The notes below the pieces were generated by a model, which worked only from the letters and a program-made list of their open reading frames with translations, searched no databases and was not told where the DNA came from. The position numbers and the translations under genes are program-made. Below are positions 17,233 to 26,047 of a stretch of DNA of 64,000 bases, one piece after another; position 1 is the stretch's first letter; each line of letters starts with the position of its first letter. Source of the stretch: Streptomyces sp. NBC_00654 (GTDB taxonomy: Bacteria; Actinomycetota; Actinomycetes; Streptomycetales; Streptomycetaceae); contig NZ_JAPEOB010000001.1 of NCBI RefSeq assembly GCF_026341775.1, positions 1,798,001 to 1,862,000 of the forward strand, given 5' to 3'.

Positions 17233-18176
17233 ATCGAGCCTCCGTTCGGGCGTCCCAGCGACAGCACTCCGGCCTTGACCTTCTGGAACGGTGTGGCCGC
17301 CAGGCTCCGGCTGGAGCCCCGGGCGTAGTAGCGCTCCAGGTAGAACTGGCCGACGCTCAGGATCGAGGTGAGGATCATGTACCAGGCCGCGGCCAGGAAC
17401 AGCATCTCCACCGTCGCCCCCGAGGTCTGCGAGACGTTCTGGGTCGAACGCAGCAGTTCGGTGTACTGGACGGCCACCGCCAGGGACGAGGTCTTGAGCA
17501 TATTGATGACCTCGTTGCCCGTCGGCGGCACGATCACGCGCATCGCCTGGGGGACCACGATCCGGCTCAGGGTCTTGCCGTGGCTCATGCCCAGCGCGTG
17601 GGCCGCCTCGGTCTGCCCCTCGTCGACGGACTGGAGCCCGGCCCGGCAGATCTCCGCCATGTACGCGGCCTCATTGAGCCCGAGGCCCAGCAGCGCACAG
17701 AGGAACGGGGTCATGAAGGACGACCACTCGTCCTTGTAGATCGGCCCGAGGTTGATGTACTCGAACACGATGCCGAGGTTGAACCAGACCAGGAGCTGTA
17801 CGTAGACCGGGGTGCCGCGGAAGAACCAGATGTAGCCCCATGCGATCGAGGACGTCACCGGGTTCTTCGAGAGCCGCATCACCGCGAGCACGACGCCCAG
17901 CACCACACCGATGATCATCGCCAGCACGGTGATGATGACGGTGTTCTTCACGCCCTGGAGGATCTGGTCGTCGAAGAAGTAGTCCGGGATCGCGCTCCAG
18001 TTGATCTTGCCCTGGGCGAATGCGTAGACGAGTGCGGCCAGCAGCGCGATGGCGACGACGGCCGAGACGTACCGGCCGTAGTGCCGCACCGGGACGGCCT
18101 TGATGGCCATCGGCACGGGTGTGGGAGTGGGAATGGGCGGCGTGTCGGCCGGCCCTGTCTTCTTGATGTCAGTCAC
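17229..18176 (-). CDS. Polar amino-acid ABC transporter, permease
   Basis: A 315-residue permease of the His/Glu/Gln/Arg/opine family. After a Pro/Thr-rich cytoplasmic N-terminus, a first helix near 40-58 is followed by the HisM-type core ([20 protein letters not shown], then [17 protein letters not shown]). The EAA loop is [21 protein letters not shown]. Only one permease gene is present, so it probably works as a homodimer. The gene lies between the binding protein and ATPase genes as a standard operon. Confidence 0.95.
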   Translation of the reverse strand: MTDIKKTGPADTPPIPTPTPVPMAIKAVPVRHYGRYVSAVVAIALLAALVYAFAQGKINWSAIPDYFFDDQILQGVKNTVIITVLAMIIGVVLGVVLAVMRLSKNPVTSSIAWGYIWFFRGTPVYVQLLVWFNLGIVFEYINLGPIYKDEWSSFMTPFLCALLGLGLNEAAYMAEICRAGLQSVDEGQTEAAHALGMSHGKTLSRIVVPQAMRVIVPPTGNEVINMLKTSSLAVAVQYTELLRSTQNVSQTSGATVEMLFLAAAWYMILTSILSVGQFYLERYYARGSSRSLAATPFQKVKAGVLSLGRPNGGSM

Positions 18177-18205
18177 AGGTGCTGCCTTTCAGCGCCGGTC
18201 TCCGC

Positions 18206-19165
18206 TCAGGACCCGCCGTTGATCTTGGCCTCGCTGACCGCTCCGGCCTCCACACCCCACTTGGCGATGATCTTCTCGTACTCGCCGCTCTTGATGATCG
18301 CGTCGAGCGCGGCCTGCACGGCCTTGGTCAGATCCTTGTTGTCCTTGGCGACGGCGATGCCGTACGGGGCCGCCTCGACCTGCTCGCCGACCAGCTGGAA
18401 GTCGTTGCCGCCGCCGGAGGTCTTCACCGCGTACGCGGCCACCGGGAAGTCGGAGGAGCCGGCGTCCGCACCGCCGCCGCGCAGGCGGGTCTGTGCCTCC
18501 AGGTCGTTGTCGAACGCCTCGATGGAGATCGTGCCCTTGCTGCCGCACTTCTCGTTCTCGGTCTTGGCCAGATCGTGCGAGACCGTGCCGCGCTGGACCA
18601 CGATCTTCTTGCCGCAGAGGTCCGACCAGGTCTTGATGCCCCTGTCGTCGCCCTTCTTGGTGTAGATCGAGACACCGGCGGTGAAGTAGTCGACGAAGTC
18701 GACGCCCTCGCCGACCTTCTTCCCGGTCTCGGAGTCGATGCCTTCCTGGCGGTCCTTGGTGTCGGTCATCGACGACATGGCCAGGTCGTAGCGCTTGGAG
18801 CGCAGTCCGGTGAGCAGCGTGTCGAAAGTGCCGTTCTCGAAGGTGAACTTCACCCCGAGCTGCCTGCCGAGCGCGTCGCCGATGTCGGGGTCGATGCCGA
18901 CGGTCTTGCCGGACTTGTCCTTGAATTCGACCGGAGGGTAGGCGATGTCCGAACCGACCTTGATCTCGCCCTTGTCCCTGATCGCCTGCGGAAGCAGATC
19001 GGCGAGCGGGGCGTTCTCGGTGGTGTTCGTCTCGCCGCGCTTCTTGGTGGCGGAGTCGGTCTGGTCGCCACAGGCGGTCAGCAGCATGGTGCCGGCGACC
19101 GCGATGGCGCAAACCGCTGCAATCCGGGCCTTCGCGGTCGTACGACAGGTGGTGCTTGCGGTCAT
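18206..19165 (-). CDS. Polar amino-acid ABC transporter, substrate-binding lipoprotein
   Basis: A 319-residue binding protein. The signal peptide (residues about 1-32) ends in a lipobox MLLTAC with the lipidated Cys near residue 31, so it is anchored outside the membrane. The mature part has the SBP family 3 pattern: IKVGSDIAYPPVEFKD, VGIDPDIGDALGRQLGVK, and a late hinge region LVGEQVEAAPYGIAV. The ATG at 19165 follows GGAGGA. The ABC permease and ATPase genes follow, 29 nt away and then overlapping. The ligand (glutamate, glutamine or another polar amino acid) is not determined. Confidence 0.94.
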   Translation of the reverse strand: MTASTTCRTTAKARIAAVCAIAVAGTMLLTACGDQTDSATKKRGETNTTENAPLADLLPQAIRDKGEIKVGSDIAYPPVEFKDKSGKTVGIDPDIGDALGRQLGVKFTFENGTFDTLLTGLRSKRYDLAMSSMTDTKDRQEGIDSETGKKVGEGVDFVDYFTAGVSIYTKKGDDRGIKTWSDLCGKKIVVQRGTVSHDLAKTENEKCGSKGTISIEAFDNDLEAQTRLRGGGADAGSSDFPVAAYAVKTSGGGNDFQLVGEQVEAAPYGIAVAKDNKDLTKAVQAALDAIIKSGEYEKIIAKWGVEAGAVSEAKINGGS

Positions 19166-19688
19166 GTCGGAGTCCTCCGGCAGGTGAAGGGGGGTGCTGA
19201 AAGGTGGACGCGCGCACAACTTCGAGTGTCGCCACCTTGTGTGATTACGGCATCTTGCCATTCGGATTACCCCATTCAGGGAGCCTGTCATGTCAAAATC
19301 GGGTAACGGGCGACCCCCGAACCTCAACTGGCCGGTACGTCAGGGCCGGACCATCCGTGGGAATTGCATCCTCCGGCCGGAGGATCTCCGGTACGTCTCG
19401 ACCGGTGGACGACTTTTATGCCGCTTAGCGGACTTGTCCCGATATTCGGCTATGAGTCACGTCACCGACTCGATACGGACTCGTCCGAGGCACTGTTCGT
19501 CAGGTAAAAAAGACGTTTACACCCCTCATCCGGGGCTCAGGGCGCGTGTGCGGCGCGCCCGCGCGTATGTAATCCCCCCTGCGGGAGCGGGCCAACCACT
19601 CCGCGCAGGCACGTACGCGGTGCCCGCCCACCCCTCCTCAACCAGGAGTGGCCACCCTCAAACGATGAAGACTTAAGGGGTCAACACC
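19166..19688. other. 523-nt divergent intergenic region (ABC transporter / malic enzyme)
   Basis: No gene is supported here. The stretch is relatively AT-rich for this genome, notably 19205-19290 and 19440-19530, as expected for two divergent promoters. Short TTAC-containing segments near 19246, 19267 and 19515 might be regulator sites, but none forms a clear palindrome. The AAGGGG ribosome site of the malic enzyme lies at the right end. Confidence 0.55.
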
Positions 19689-20921
19689 ATGGCAGCGGAG
19701 ATCGTCAATCCTCGCAGCGACAGCACTACTGACAGTGACATCGATCACGTGGATACCACAGCCGACGAGCCCTTCGATCCGGCCTTCGCCCTTCACCGCG
19801 GCGGGAAGATGGCCGTGCGGTCCACCGTCCCGATCCGGGACAAGGACGACCTCTCCCTCGCGTACACACCCGGCGTCGCCAAGGTGTGCAGCGCCATCGC
19901 CGAGAATCCCGAGCTCGTCCACGACTACACCTGGAAATCGCAGGTCGTGGCCGTCGTGACGGACGGCACCGCCGTCCTCGGTCTCGGTGACATCGGTCCC
20001 GAGGCATCCCTCCCGGTGATGGAGGGCAAGGCGATCCTGTTCAAGCAGTTCGGCGGGGTCGACGCGGTGCCGATCGCGCTCGCCACCACCGACGCGGACG
20101 AGATCGTCGACACCGTCGTCCGGCTCGCGCCCTCCTTCGGCGGAGTGAACCTGGAGGACATCTCGGCCCCCCGGTGCTTCGAGATCGAGCGCAAGCTCCA
20201 GGAGCGCCTGGACATCCCCGTCTTCCACGACGACCAGCACGGCACCGCCGTCGTGACCCTCGCGGCCCTGCGGAACGCCGCGAAGCTGTCCGGGCGGACG
20301 CTCGGAGATCTGCGCGGGGTCATCTCCGGCGCCGGGGCGGCAGGGGTGGCCATCGCCAAGTTCCTGCTGGAGGCCGGGATCGGCGATATCGCCGTGGCCG
20401 ACCGCAAGGGCATCGTCAGCCGGGACCGCGAGGACCTGACCGACGTCAAGCGGGAGCTGGCCGCGATCACCAACAGGGCGGGCATCTCCGGACCGTTGGA
20501 GTCGGCCCTGGCCGGCGCCGACGTGTTCATCGGTGTCTCCGGCGGTACGGTCCCGGAGGCGGCCGTCGCCTCGATGGCCCCGGGGGCGTACGTCTTCGCC
20601 ATGGCCAACCCGAATCCCGAGGTCCACCCCGACATCGCGCACAAGTACGCGGCGGTGGTGGCGACCGGGCGTTCGGACTTCCCGAACCAGATCAACAACG
20701 TGCTGGCCTTCCCCGGCATCTTCGCCGGCGCGCTCCAGGTCCGGGCTTCCCGGATCACCGAGGGCATGAAGATCGCGGCGGCGAACGCGCTGGCCGACGT
20801 GGTCGGTGACGAACTGGCGGCGGACTACGTGATCCCGTCCCCGTTCGACGAGCGGGTCGCCCCGGCGGTGACGGCGGCCGTGGCCGCCGCCGCGCGGGCG
20901 GAGGGCGTCGCGCGCCGCTGA
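19689..20921 (+). CDS. NAD-type malic enzyme (malate oxidoreductase)
   Basis: A 410-residue short-form malic enzyme. The catalytic Tyr lies in SLAYTPGVAKVC and the Lys in EGKAILFKQFGG. The metal site is FHDDQHGTAVV, the Rossmann loop is GAGAAGVAIAKFLL, and ANPNPEV and NQINNVLAFPG complete the signature. It converts malate to pyruvate plus CO2 with NAD(P) reduction. It feeds pyruvate and reducing power from the TCA cycle, relevant to storage lipid and antibiotic precursors in streptomycetes. A 36-residue polar N-terminus precedes the conserved region. The ATG follows TAAGGGG. Cofactor choice (NAD versus NADP) is not settled by these motifs. Confidence 0.95.
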   Translation: MAAEIVNPRSDSTTDSDIDHVDTTADEPFDPAFALHRGGKMAVRSTVPIRDKDDLSLAYTPGVAKVCSAIAENPELVHDYTWKSQVVAVVTDGTAVLGLGDIGPEASLPVMEGKAILFKQFGGVDAVPIALATTDADEIVDTVVRLAPSFGGVNLEDISAPRCFEIERKLQERLDIPVFHDDQHGTAVVTLAALRNAAKLSGRTLGDLRGVISGAGAAGVAIAKFLLEAGIGDIAVADRKGIVSRDREDLTDVKRELAAITNRAGISGPLESALAGADVFIGVSGGTVPEAAVASMAPGAYVFAMANPNPEVHPDIAHKYAAVVATGRSDFPNQINNVLAFPGIFAGALQVRASRITEGMKIAAANALADVVGDELAADYVIPSPFDERVAPAVTAAVAAAARAEGVARR

Positions 20922-20933
20922 CGTGGCGACAGG

Positions 20934-20972
20934 GGGTGGGGCGGGCCCGCGGTGTGCGGGGCCGCCCCACCC
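20934..20972 (+). terminator. Hairpin after the malic enzyme gene
   Basis: Arms GGGTGGGGCGG (20934-20944) and CCGCCCCACCC (20962-20972) pair perfectly over 11 bp with a 17-nt loop, followed by TTT. It starts 13 nt past the malic enzyme stop and is a good intrinsic terminator candidate. Confidence 0.75.
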
Positions 20973-20980
20973 TTTCCGTT

Positions 20981-21012
20981 GTGCGTGTGCGTGTGCGTGT
21001 GCGTGTGCGTGT
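20981..21012. repeat. GTGCGT hexamer microsatellite, 5 copies
   Basis: Five exact GTGCGT units run from 20981 to 21010, followed by GT. A looser CCTGCC/TCTGCC stretch continues near 21060-21095. The repeats are non-coding, between the malic enzyme terminator and an oxidoreductase gene, and could vary in length between strains. Confidence 0.9.
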
Positions 21013-21183
21013 CCGGCGTGTGTGCCGGTAGCCGGTGCCGGTAGCCCGTGACCCTGCGCCTGCCCGTGCCCCTGCCTCTGCCTCTGCCCGTGACCGGACC
21101 GCCTGTAGTGTTCCGGGGCGGGTTGGCGTGTGTCACACCGTCGGCCGGTTACGCCGCCGGACTCTCCGCCCTATCGTCGAGCC

Positions 21184-22149
21184 ATGTTCGCCGCCTACGC
21201 AGCCCGCATCGACCCCGACCAGCCCCTGAACGGCCTTGAGCTGGGTGAACGCCCGGCGCCCGAGGCGCGTCCCGGCTGGACCACCGTCAACGTCAGGGCC
21301 GCCTCCCTCAACCATCACGACCTCTGGTCCCTGCGCGGCGTGGGCCTCGCCGAGGACAAGCTGCCGATGATCCTCGGCTGTGACGCCGCCGGGGTCGACC
21401 AGGACGGCAACGAGGTCGTCCTGCACTCGGTGATCGGCCAGACGGGGCACGGGGTCGGCCCCGGCGAGACGCGGTCCATCCTCACCGAGCGCTACCAGGG
21501 CACCTTCGCCGAGCAGGTCACCGTGCCCAGCTGGAACGTGCTGCCCAAACCGAAGGAGCTCACCTTCGAACAGGCGGCCTGCCTGCCGACCGCATGGCTC
21601 ACCGCGTACCGGATGCTGTTCACCAACGCCGGGGTGCGCCCCGGCGATTCCGTGCTCGTCCAGGGTGCGGGCGGCGGTGTCGCCACCGCCGCCATCGTGC
21701 TCGGCAAGGCGGCCGGACTGAGGATGTTCGCCACCAGCCGGGACGAGGGCAGGCGCGGGCGGGCCGTCGAACTCGGCGCCGTGGAGGCGTACGAGTCCGG
21801 CGCCCGGCTTCCCCACCGCATGGACGCGGTCATCGAGACGGTCGGTGCCGCCACCTGGTCCCACTCGGTGAAGGCGCTGCGCCCCGGAGGCACGATCGTC
21901 ATCTCCGGCGCCACCAGCGGTGACCGCCCCTCGCATGCCGAACTCACCCGGATCTTCTTCCTCGAACTGAAGGTCATCGGCTCCACGATGGGCTCCAAGG
22001 ACGAGCTGGAGGACCTGCTCTCGTTCTGCGCGGCGACCGGTGTGCGGCCCGTCATCGACGAGGTGCTGCCGCTGGACCGGGCCCGGGAGGGGTTCGAACG
22101 GATGGAGTCGGGAGAGCAGTTCGGGAAGATCGTGCTCACCTCGTCCTAG
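21184..22149 (+). CDS. MDR/zinc-type alcohol dehydrogenase-like oxidoreductase
   Basis: A 321-residue medium-chain dehydrogenase/reductase. The N-terminal GroES-like half includes AASLNHHDLWSLRGVG and ILGCDAAGV. The Rossmann half has VLVQGAGGGVATAAIVLGKAAG and a final FGKIVLTSS. The structural zinc cysteines of classical ADH are absent, which favours the quinone oxidoreductase/zinc-free branch. The ATG at 21184 lacks an obvious ribosome site, and a TATCGT lies seven bases upstream, so the mRNA may be leaderless. The redox substrate is unknown. Confidence 0.85.
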   Translation: MFAAYAARIDPDQPLNGLELGERPAPEARPGWTTVNVRAASLNHHDLWSLRGVGLAEDKLPMILGCDAAGVDQDGNEVVLHSVIGQTGHGVGPGETRSILTERYQGTFAEQVTVPSWNVLPKPKELTFEQAACLPTAWLTAYRMLFTNAGVRPGDSVLVQGAGGGVATAAIVLGKAAGLRMFATSRDEGRRGRAVELGAVEAYESGARLPHRMDAVIETVGAATWSHSVKALRPGGTIVISGATSGDRPSHAELTRIFFLELKVIGSTMGSKDELEDLLSFCAATGVRPVIDEVLPLDRAREGFERMESGEQFGKIVLTSS

Positions 22150-22182
22150 GGCCGTCCCGCCAGGGGCCGGAGGGGGCAGCGC

Positions 22183-23616
22183 TCAGGAAGGGCCCGCGAC
22201 GTCCTGGCCGATCCGCGTCAGTTCCATCGCCGCCCCCGCCACCGGGCTCATCCGGCGCTTGCGGAGGTCCAGGACGGGGTCCGGGTTCGAGAGGCCGTGT
22301 GATGCGAGCAGATTCATCAGGGACCAGATCACGTCGGGGCGCCCCGCCAGGGGGAGCTCCCGGCCCTCGGGGGTGATGACCGCCGCTGCGGTGGTGCCGG
22401 CGAGCAGATTGGTGCGGGGCCAGTCGACGACGTACGAGCCGCCGGCCGGGTCCGCGTACAGGACGACCTCCCTGGTGCGGTGCAGCACCGCCAGGTAGGT
22501 CATCGGGACCGTCAGCCTCCGGGCGGACTCGAACGGCGGTGTGCCGTCCGCCGGATGGACGCGCAGCACCGTATCGAGGACCGGCCCGTGGTCCTGGAAA
22601 CTGTGCGTGGAGCGCATCTTCAGGAACCGGCCCCGCACCAGAACGCCACCGCGGCTCGACCACCGCCGGCCGACGGATCCGAACTCCGCCCGTTCACCCG
22701 GGAGCCCGTCCACGATCCACCGGGATTCCTCACCCGGCTCGGTCACCGGCGCCCGTTCTTCGGGGAAGGAACGGTCCCGCTCGACCACGGCGGTGTAGCG
22801 CGCCGCCGTGTGGGCGTCCAGGCGCCGGAGGTCGATCGTGTCGCCGGTCAGCTCGACGCCTCCCGCCGACCGTGAGATCCGCATCTGCCGCAGCAGGCGG
22901 CCGGGGCGCCGGGTCGCATCGCTCAGCCCGCCGTCGAGGCCGGCCACCCGGCAGGTCCGTGTCCCCGCCAGCAGGGTGCTGCTGGGCCACAGGGGGGTGA
23001 CGCTTCCGTGGGGCTGCGGACCGGCGGATCCGGCAGGTCCGGCAGGTCCGGCAGGGGCGACGAGGACGGCCAGGCGGCCCGCCGTGACCGCCGACAGACA
23101 CACGGACGGGACCCGCCACTGGTCCGTGATCTCGAACCACCCCGCCGGGCCCCCGGCCTCCGCTTCCTCCGCCTCGTACACCCGCAGCCTCAGTTCGACC
23201 AGTGGGGTGAATTCGTTGGGGGTGTAGTCGCCCGGGTACGTCGTGACGCCCGTCCCGCCCTCGGGGTCGTACCGCGCGAGTGACGCCTCCAGCACATCCG
23301 CGCGTACCAGCCGTGCCTGCGGATGGCCCTTCGGGGACTGCGGAGCCCACATCACGAAGCTCTCCTCGCCGTAGGAGAAGCCGCCGTCCTCGACCCGGTC
23401 CGCGCGCGTGATCCGGGGGAATCCGCGACGCGCGAGCCTGGAGGCCAGGACGAGGACCAGGCCCGAGCCGGCCAGCGCGGCGAGCAGCGGGATCCAGGCC
23501 CAGTCCTCGCCCTCGGACCAGGCGATCCAGGCCACGACGTAGGCCAGCGGCACCGGGAAGCAGCAGACCATGACGAAGAGAAAGTTGCCGACCACCGCAC
23601 CGGCATAGCTACGCAT
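22183..23616 (-). CDS. Hypothetical membrane protein with large soluble domain
   Basis: A 477-residue protein of no family I recognise. Two membrane helices lie at residues about 8-30 and 38-60; the rest is soluble and beta-rich. It contains a low-complexity PAGPAGPAGSAGP run from a tandem GGCAGGTCC repeat near 23030-23060. A later half has many RxR and hydrophobic strand segments (SAGGVELTGDTIDL, TYLAVLHRTREVVLY). I chose the ATG at 23616 with an upstream purine-rich GAGGCGGGGA. The layout suggests a membrane-anchored cytoplasmic sensor or scaffold, but no function is proposed. Confidence 0.7.
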   Translation of the reverse strand: MRSYAGAVVGNFLFVMVCCFPVPLAYVVAWIAWSEGEDWAWIPLLAALAGSGLVLVLASRLARRGFPRITRADRVEDGGFSYGEESFVMWAPQSPKGHPQARLVRADVLEASLARYDPEGGTGVTTYPGDYTPNEFTPLVELRLRVYEAEEAEAGGPAGWFEITDQWRVPSVCLSAVTAGRLAVLVAPAGPAGPAGSAGPQPHGSVTPLWPSSTLLAGTRTCRVAGLDGGLSDATRRPGRLLRQMRISRSAGGVELTGDTIDLRRLDAHTAARYTAVVERDRSFPEERAPVTEPGEESRWIVDGLPGERAEFGSVGRRWSSRGGVLVRGRFLKMRSTHSFQDHGPVLDTVLRVHPADGTPPFESARRLTVPMTYLAVLHRTREVVLYADPAGGSYVVDWPRTNLLAGTTAAAVITPEGRELPLAGRPDVIWSLMNLLASHGLSNPDPVLDLRKRRMSPVAGAAMELTRIGQDVAGPS

Positions 23617-23867
23617 GTCCCCGCCTCGCCTCGTTCCCGCGCCCCGGCGGCACGGGTCGTGGCCCGGGGGTTGCTGTCCTCGGCCCATAGTTCCGCCGCC
23701 CCCGCCCCAGCACCACCCTTCCGGAGGAACCGGTCGGCGCGTCCTTCCCCGCACCGGTCCGCCTCCATCCCGGACCGGATCGCGGTCGCATGCCCCGTAC
23801 CGTCCACCGAATGTCCCCGCCGCAGGCACTCTTGATGGAGTGTCAGTTCTGCTGATGGGATCTGCCC

Positions 23868-25277
23868 ATGCGAATCGGCAGAGCACTCGTGGCAGTCGTC
23901 GTCTCCTCCGTGCTGGCGGCCGGGGCCCTCGCCCCCGCCGCGTCGGCGCGTCCCGCCCCCGACCGGCCGGGGAGTGGCATCCCGCGGCTGACCGACGACC
24001 GCGGCAGGGCCCTCACCCTGCGCGGCTGGAACGTCGAGGACAAGGCGAACCGGGGTGAGGCGGCCCTGACGGCCGTGACCGAGAAGCACTTCCGCGATCT
24101 GCGGGCCAAGGGGTTCAACTTCGCCCGGCTGCTGGTCTTCTGGGACGATCTGGAGCCGGAGCGGGGCCGGTACAGCGAACGGTATCTGCGCCGGATCGAC
24201 CGGATCCTGGACTGGGCGCGGAAGTACCGCGTCCAGGTCCTCCTCGACGCCCACCAGGACGTCTTCGGCCCGGCGTTCGGCCACCGCGGCATCCCCGCCT
24301 GGGCCACCCGTACCGACGGGCTGCCGTTCACCCCGCACCCCGACGACTGGTTCGCCGAGTACTTCGAGCCGGCCGTCCAGCGGGCCTTCACCCACCTGTA
24401 CGAGGACCCGGACCTGCGGCGCGCCCAGGCCGACATGTGGCGGGTCCTCGCGGGCCGGTTCGCGCACCATCCGGCGGTCATCGGCTACGACCTGATCAAC
24501 GAGCCGATGGGGGAGCTGCGGGAGGGCGAGGAACTGCCCGCGGCCGCCCGCCGGATCGAGGCCGAACAGCTCACCCCGATGTACAACAGGCTGGCCCGCG
24601 CGGTGCGTTCGGTCGACCGCGACACCTGGGTCTTCGTCGAGCCCACGCCGATCGTGGGCGAGGGCGTGCCCACCGGGCTGGGCCGGATCGAGGACCGCAG
24701 GGCCGTGTACGCGCCGCACTTCTACAACACGGCGATGGAGGCGGGCGCCGACTACGACCCCGGCGCGGGCTGGATCGAGTCGTACGAGGCCGCCGTGACC
24801 GCGTACCCGAAGGAGCGGCGCATGCCGGTCGTCGTCGGCGAATGGGGGCCGCTGAACAACGGGCTCCCGCTGATGAACCGTTTCTACCGCGAGGCGGTCG
24901 CCTCCCTGAACCGCTACAGCTCCGGCTGGGCGGGCTATGTGTGGTGCTACGGGGGCGGCTACTGCGCCCTCGACGAGCAGGGCCGCTTCCGTACGAACAA
25001 GGAGCTGACCGCCACCCCGTACGCCCCGGCGGTCGCGGGCACGGTCCGCTCCGACACGTACGACGCGGATACCCGGGTCTACCGGCTCACCTACACGGCG
25101 GCCCGGCGCGGTACGACGGAGATCTCGCTGCCGCCCTCGGCGCGGGGCTGGCGGGTCTCGGTGGACGGGTCCGCCGTGGTCCGGGGGGACGCGCGGCACG
25201 GCGGAGAGCTGCGGGTCGTGGCGAGGGGCGGGGCGCGGGTGGGGGTGACGGTGCGCGAGAGTGGCGCCCATGGCTGA
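23868..25277 (+). CDS. Secreted glycoside hydrolase family 5 (endoglycoceramidase-like)
   Basis: A 469-residue exported hydrolase. A Sec signal peptide (residues 1-28, cleavage near ASA-RP) precedes a GH5 TIM barrel. Family landmarks are LRGWNVEDKANRG, LDAHQDVF, the acid/base Glu in GYDLINEP and the nucleophile Glu in VVVGEWGPL. The C-terminal 90 residues form a small beta-sandwich (YRLTYTAARRGTTEISLPPS). The HQDVF and NEPMGE context matches bacterial endoglycoceramidase-like GH5 enzymes more than cellulases. A glycolipid or aryl-glycan substrate is likely but unproven. It overlaps the GNAT start by 8 nt. Confidence 0.87.
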   Translation: MRIGRALVAVVVSSVLAAGALAPAASARPAPDRPGSGIPRLTDDRGRALTLRGWNVEDKANRGEAALTAVTEKHFRDLRAKGFNFARLLVFWDDLEPERGRYSERYLRRIDRILDWARKYRVQVLLDAHQDVFGPAFGHRGIPAWATRTDGLPFTPHPDDWFAEYFEPAVQRAFTHLYEDPDLRRAQADMWRVLAGRFAHHPAVIGYDLINEPMGELREGEELPAAARRIEAEQLTPMYNRLARAVRSVDRDTWVFVEPTPIVGEGVPTGLGRIEDRRAVYAPHFYNTAMEAGADYDPGAGWIESYEAAVTAYPKERRMPVVVGEWGPLNNGLPLMNRFYREAVASLNRYSSGWAGYVWCYGGGYCALDEQGRFRTNKELTATPYAPAVAGTVRSDTYDADTRVYRLTYTAARRGTTEISLPPSARGWRVSVDGSAVVRGDARHGGELRVVARGGARVGVTVRESGAHG

Positions 25278-25806
25278 GATGAAGACCCCTGAGGGGCTGG
25301 TGCTGCGTTCCTGGCGGCCGGACGACGCCCCGGCCGTGCTGCGCGCCTTCGCGCCCGCCGGGATGTCCCGCCAGTCGGCCCGTCCCGTCACGACCCCGGC
25401 CGAGGCCCTGGAGTGGGTGGCGGACCGGGAGCGGGAGCGCGCGGCCGGGACCGGCTACGCCTGGGCCGTCGTGGGGGAGGGCGAGGTGCTCGGGTGCGTG
25501 ACCGTGGGTGCGGTGAACCGCGTCCACGACACGGGCTGGGTCTCGTACTGGACGGCCGGCCCCGCCCGGGGGCGGGGTGTCGCCGGGGCGGGCGTACGGG
25601 CGCTCGCGCGCTGGGCCTTCGGCGACCTCGGCCTGTTCCGGCTCGAACTGGGGCACCGGACGAACAATCCGGCCTCCTGCCGGGTCGCCGGGCGGGCCGG
25701 GTTCGCGGTGGAGGGGATCGAGCGGGGCAAGCTGCGGTACGGCGAGGAGCGGTTCGACGTGGAGCGGCACGCCCGTCTCGCGAGCGATTCTGTCAACGAA
25801 GGTTGA
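25270..25806 (+). CDS. GNAT N-acetyltransferase (RimJ/RimL-like)
   Basis: A 178-residue GNAT protein. It has the RimJ/RimL-type start (LVLRSWRPDDAPAVL), an acetyl-CoA loop PARGRGVAGAGVRALARWAF and a closing RLELGHRTNNPASCRVAGRAGFAVEG, all typical of the family. It may acetylate a ribosomal or other protein N-terminus or a small amine. The ATG at 25270 overlaps the GH5 stop region by 8 nt. A GTG nine bases earlier is an alternative. Its stop codon lies inside the first of two palindromes that precede the next gene. Confidence 0.85.
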   Translation: MAEMKTPEGLVLRSWRPDDAPAVLRAFAPAGMSRQSARPVTTPAEALEWVADRERERAAGTGYAWAVVGEGEVLGCVTVGAVNRVHDTGWVSYWTAGPARGRGVAGAGVRALARWAFGDLGLFRLELGHRTNNPASCRVAGRAGFAVEGIERGKLRYGEERFDVERHARLASDSVNEG

Positions 25807-25807
25807 C
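25792..25807. promoter_or_regulatory. Palindromic operator candidate 1, GTCAAC-N4-GTTGAC
   Basis: A perfect 6+6 palindrome (GTCAACGAAGGTTGAC) overlapping the GNAT stop codon. A second near-identical copy lies 27 bp downstream, about 2.5 helical turns. Paired sites before a small HTH gene suggest autoregulation. Confidence 0.7.
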
Positions 25808-25818
25808 GAAGTGGCCGC

Positions 25819-25834
25819 GTCAACGTAGGTTGAC
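25819..25834. promoter_or_regulatory. Palindromic operator candidate 2, GTCAAC-N4-GTTGAC
   Basis: The second copy (GTCAACGTAGGTTGAC) ends 3 nt before the HTH start codon, so a bound protein would block the promoter or ribosome site. Its AGG also supplies the only Shine-Dalgarno-like bases for the gene. Confidence 0.75.
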
Positions 25835-25837
25835 GGC

Positions 25838-26047
25838 ATGACCGAAGCAACGGATCTGGCCGCACGTGCCGGTGACCGCGACCCGCGTGTCGGGCTGCGG
25901 GCCGTCGCCGCGCTGCGGCGTCTGCTGGAACAACTCGAAGCCGTGCAGGTCGCGAGCGCCCGCGCCCAGGGCTGGTCGTGGCAGGAGATCGCGGCCGAGC
26001 TGGGCGTCAGCCGGCAGGCCGTGCACAAGAAGTACGGGAGGCATTGA
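25838..26047 (+). CDS. Small HTH DNA-binding protein
   Basis: A 69-residue protein. A helical N-terminus (RVGLRAVAALRRLLEQLEAVQV) is followed by a helix-turn-helix, SWQEIAAELGVSRQAVHKKYGRH, where SRQAVHKK is the likely recognition helix. It resembles sigma-70 region 4-like or Xre-type minimal regulators often paired with Clp-N proteins. It is immediately downstream of the two GTCAAC palindromes, which it most likely binds. Its stop codon shares a base with the Clp-N start (TGATG), so the two are translationally coupled. Confidence 0.82.
   Translation: MTEATDLAARAGDRDPRVGLRAVAALRRLLEQLEAVQVASARAQGWSWQEIAAELGVSRQAVHKKYGRH

Noticed and set aside
20981..21100. A CRISPR-like look of the GTGCGT and CCTGCC repeats.
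   Set aside because: The units are 6 bp without unique spacers, so these are microsatellites.
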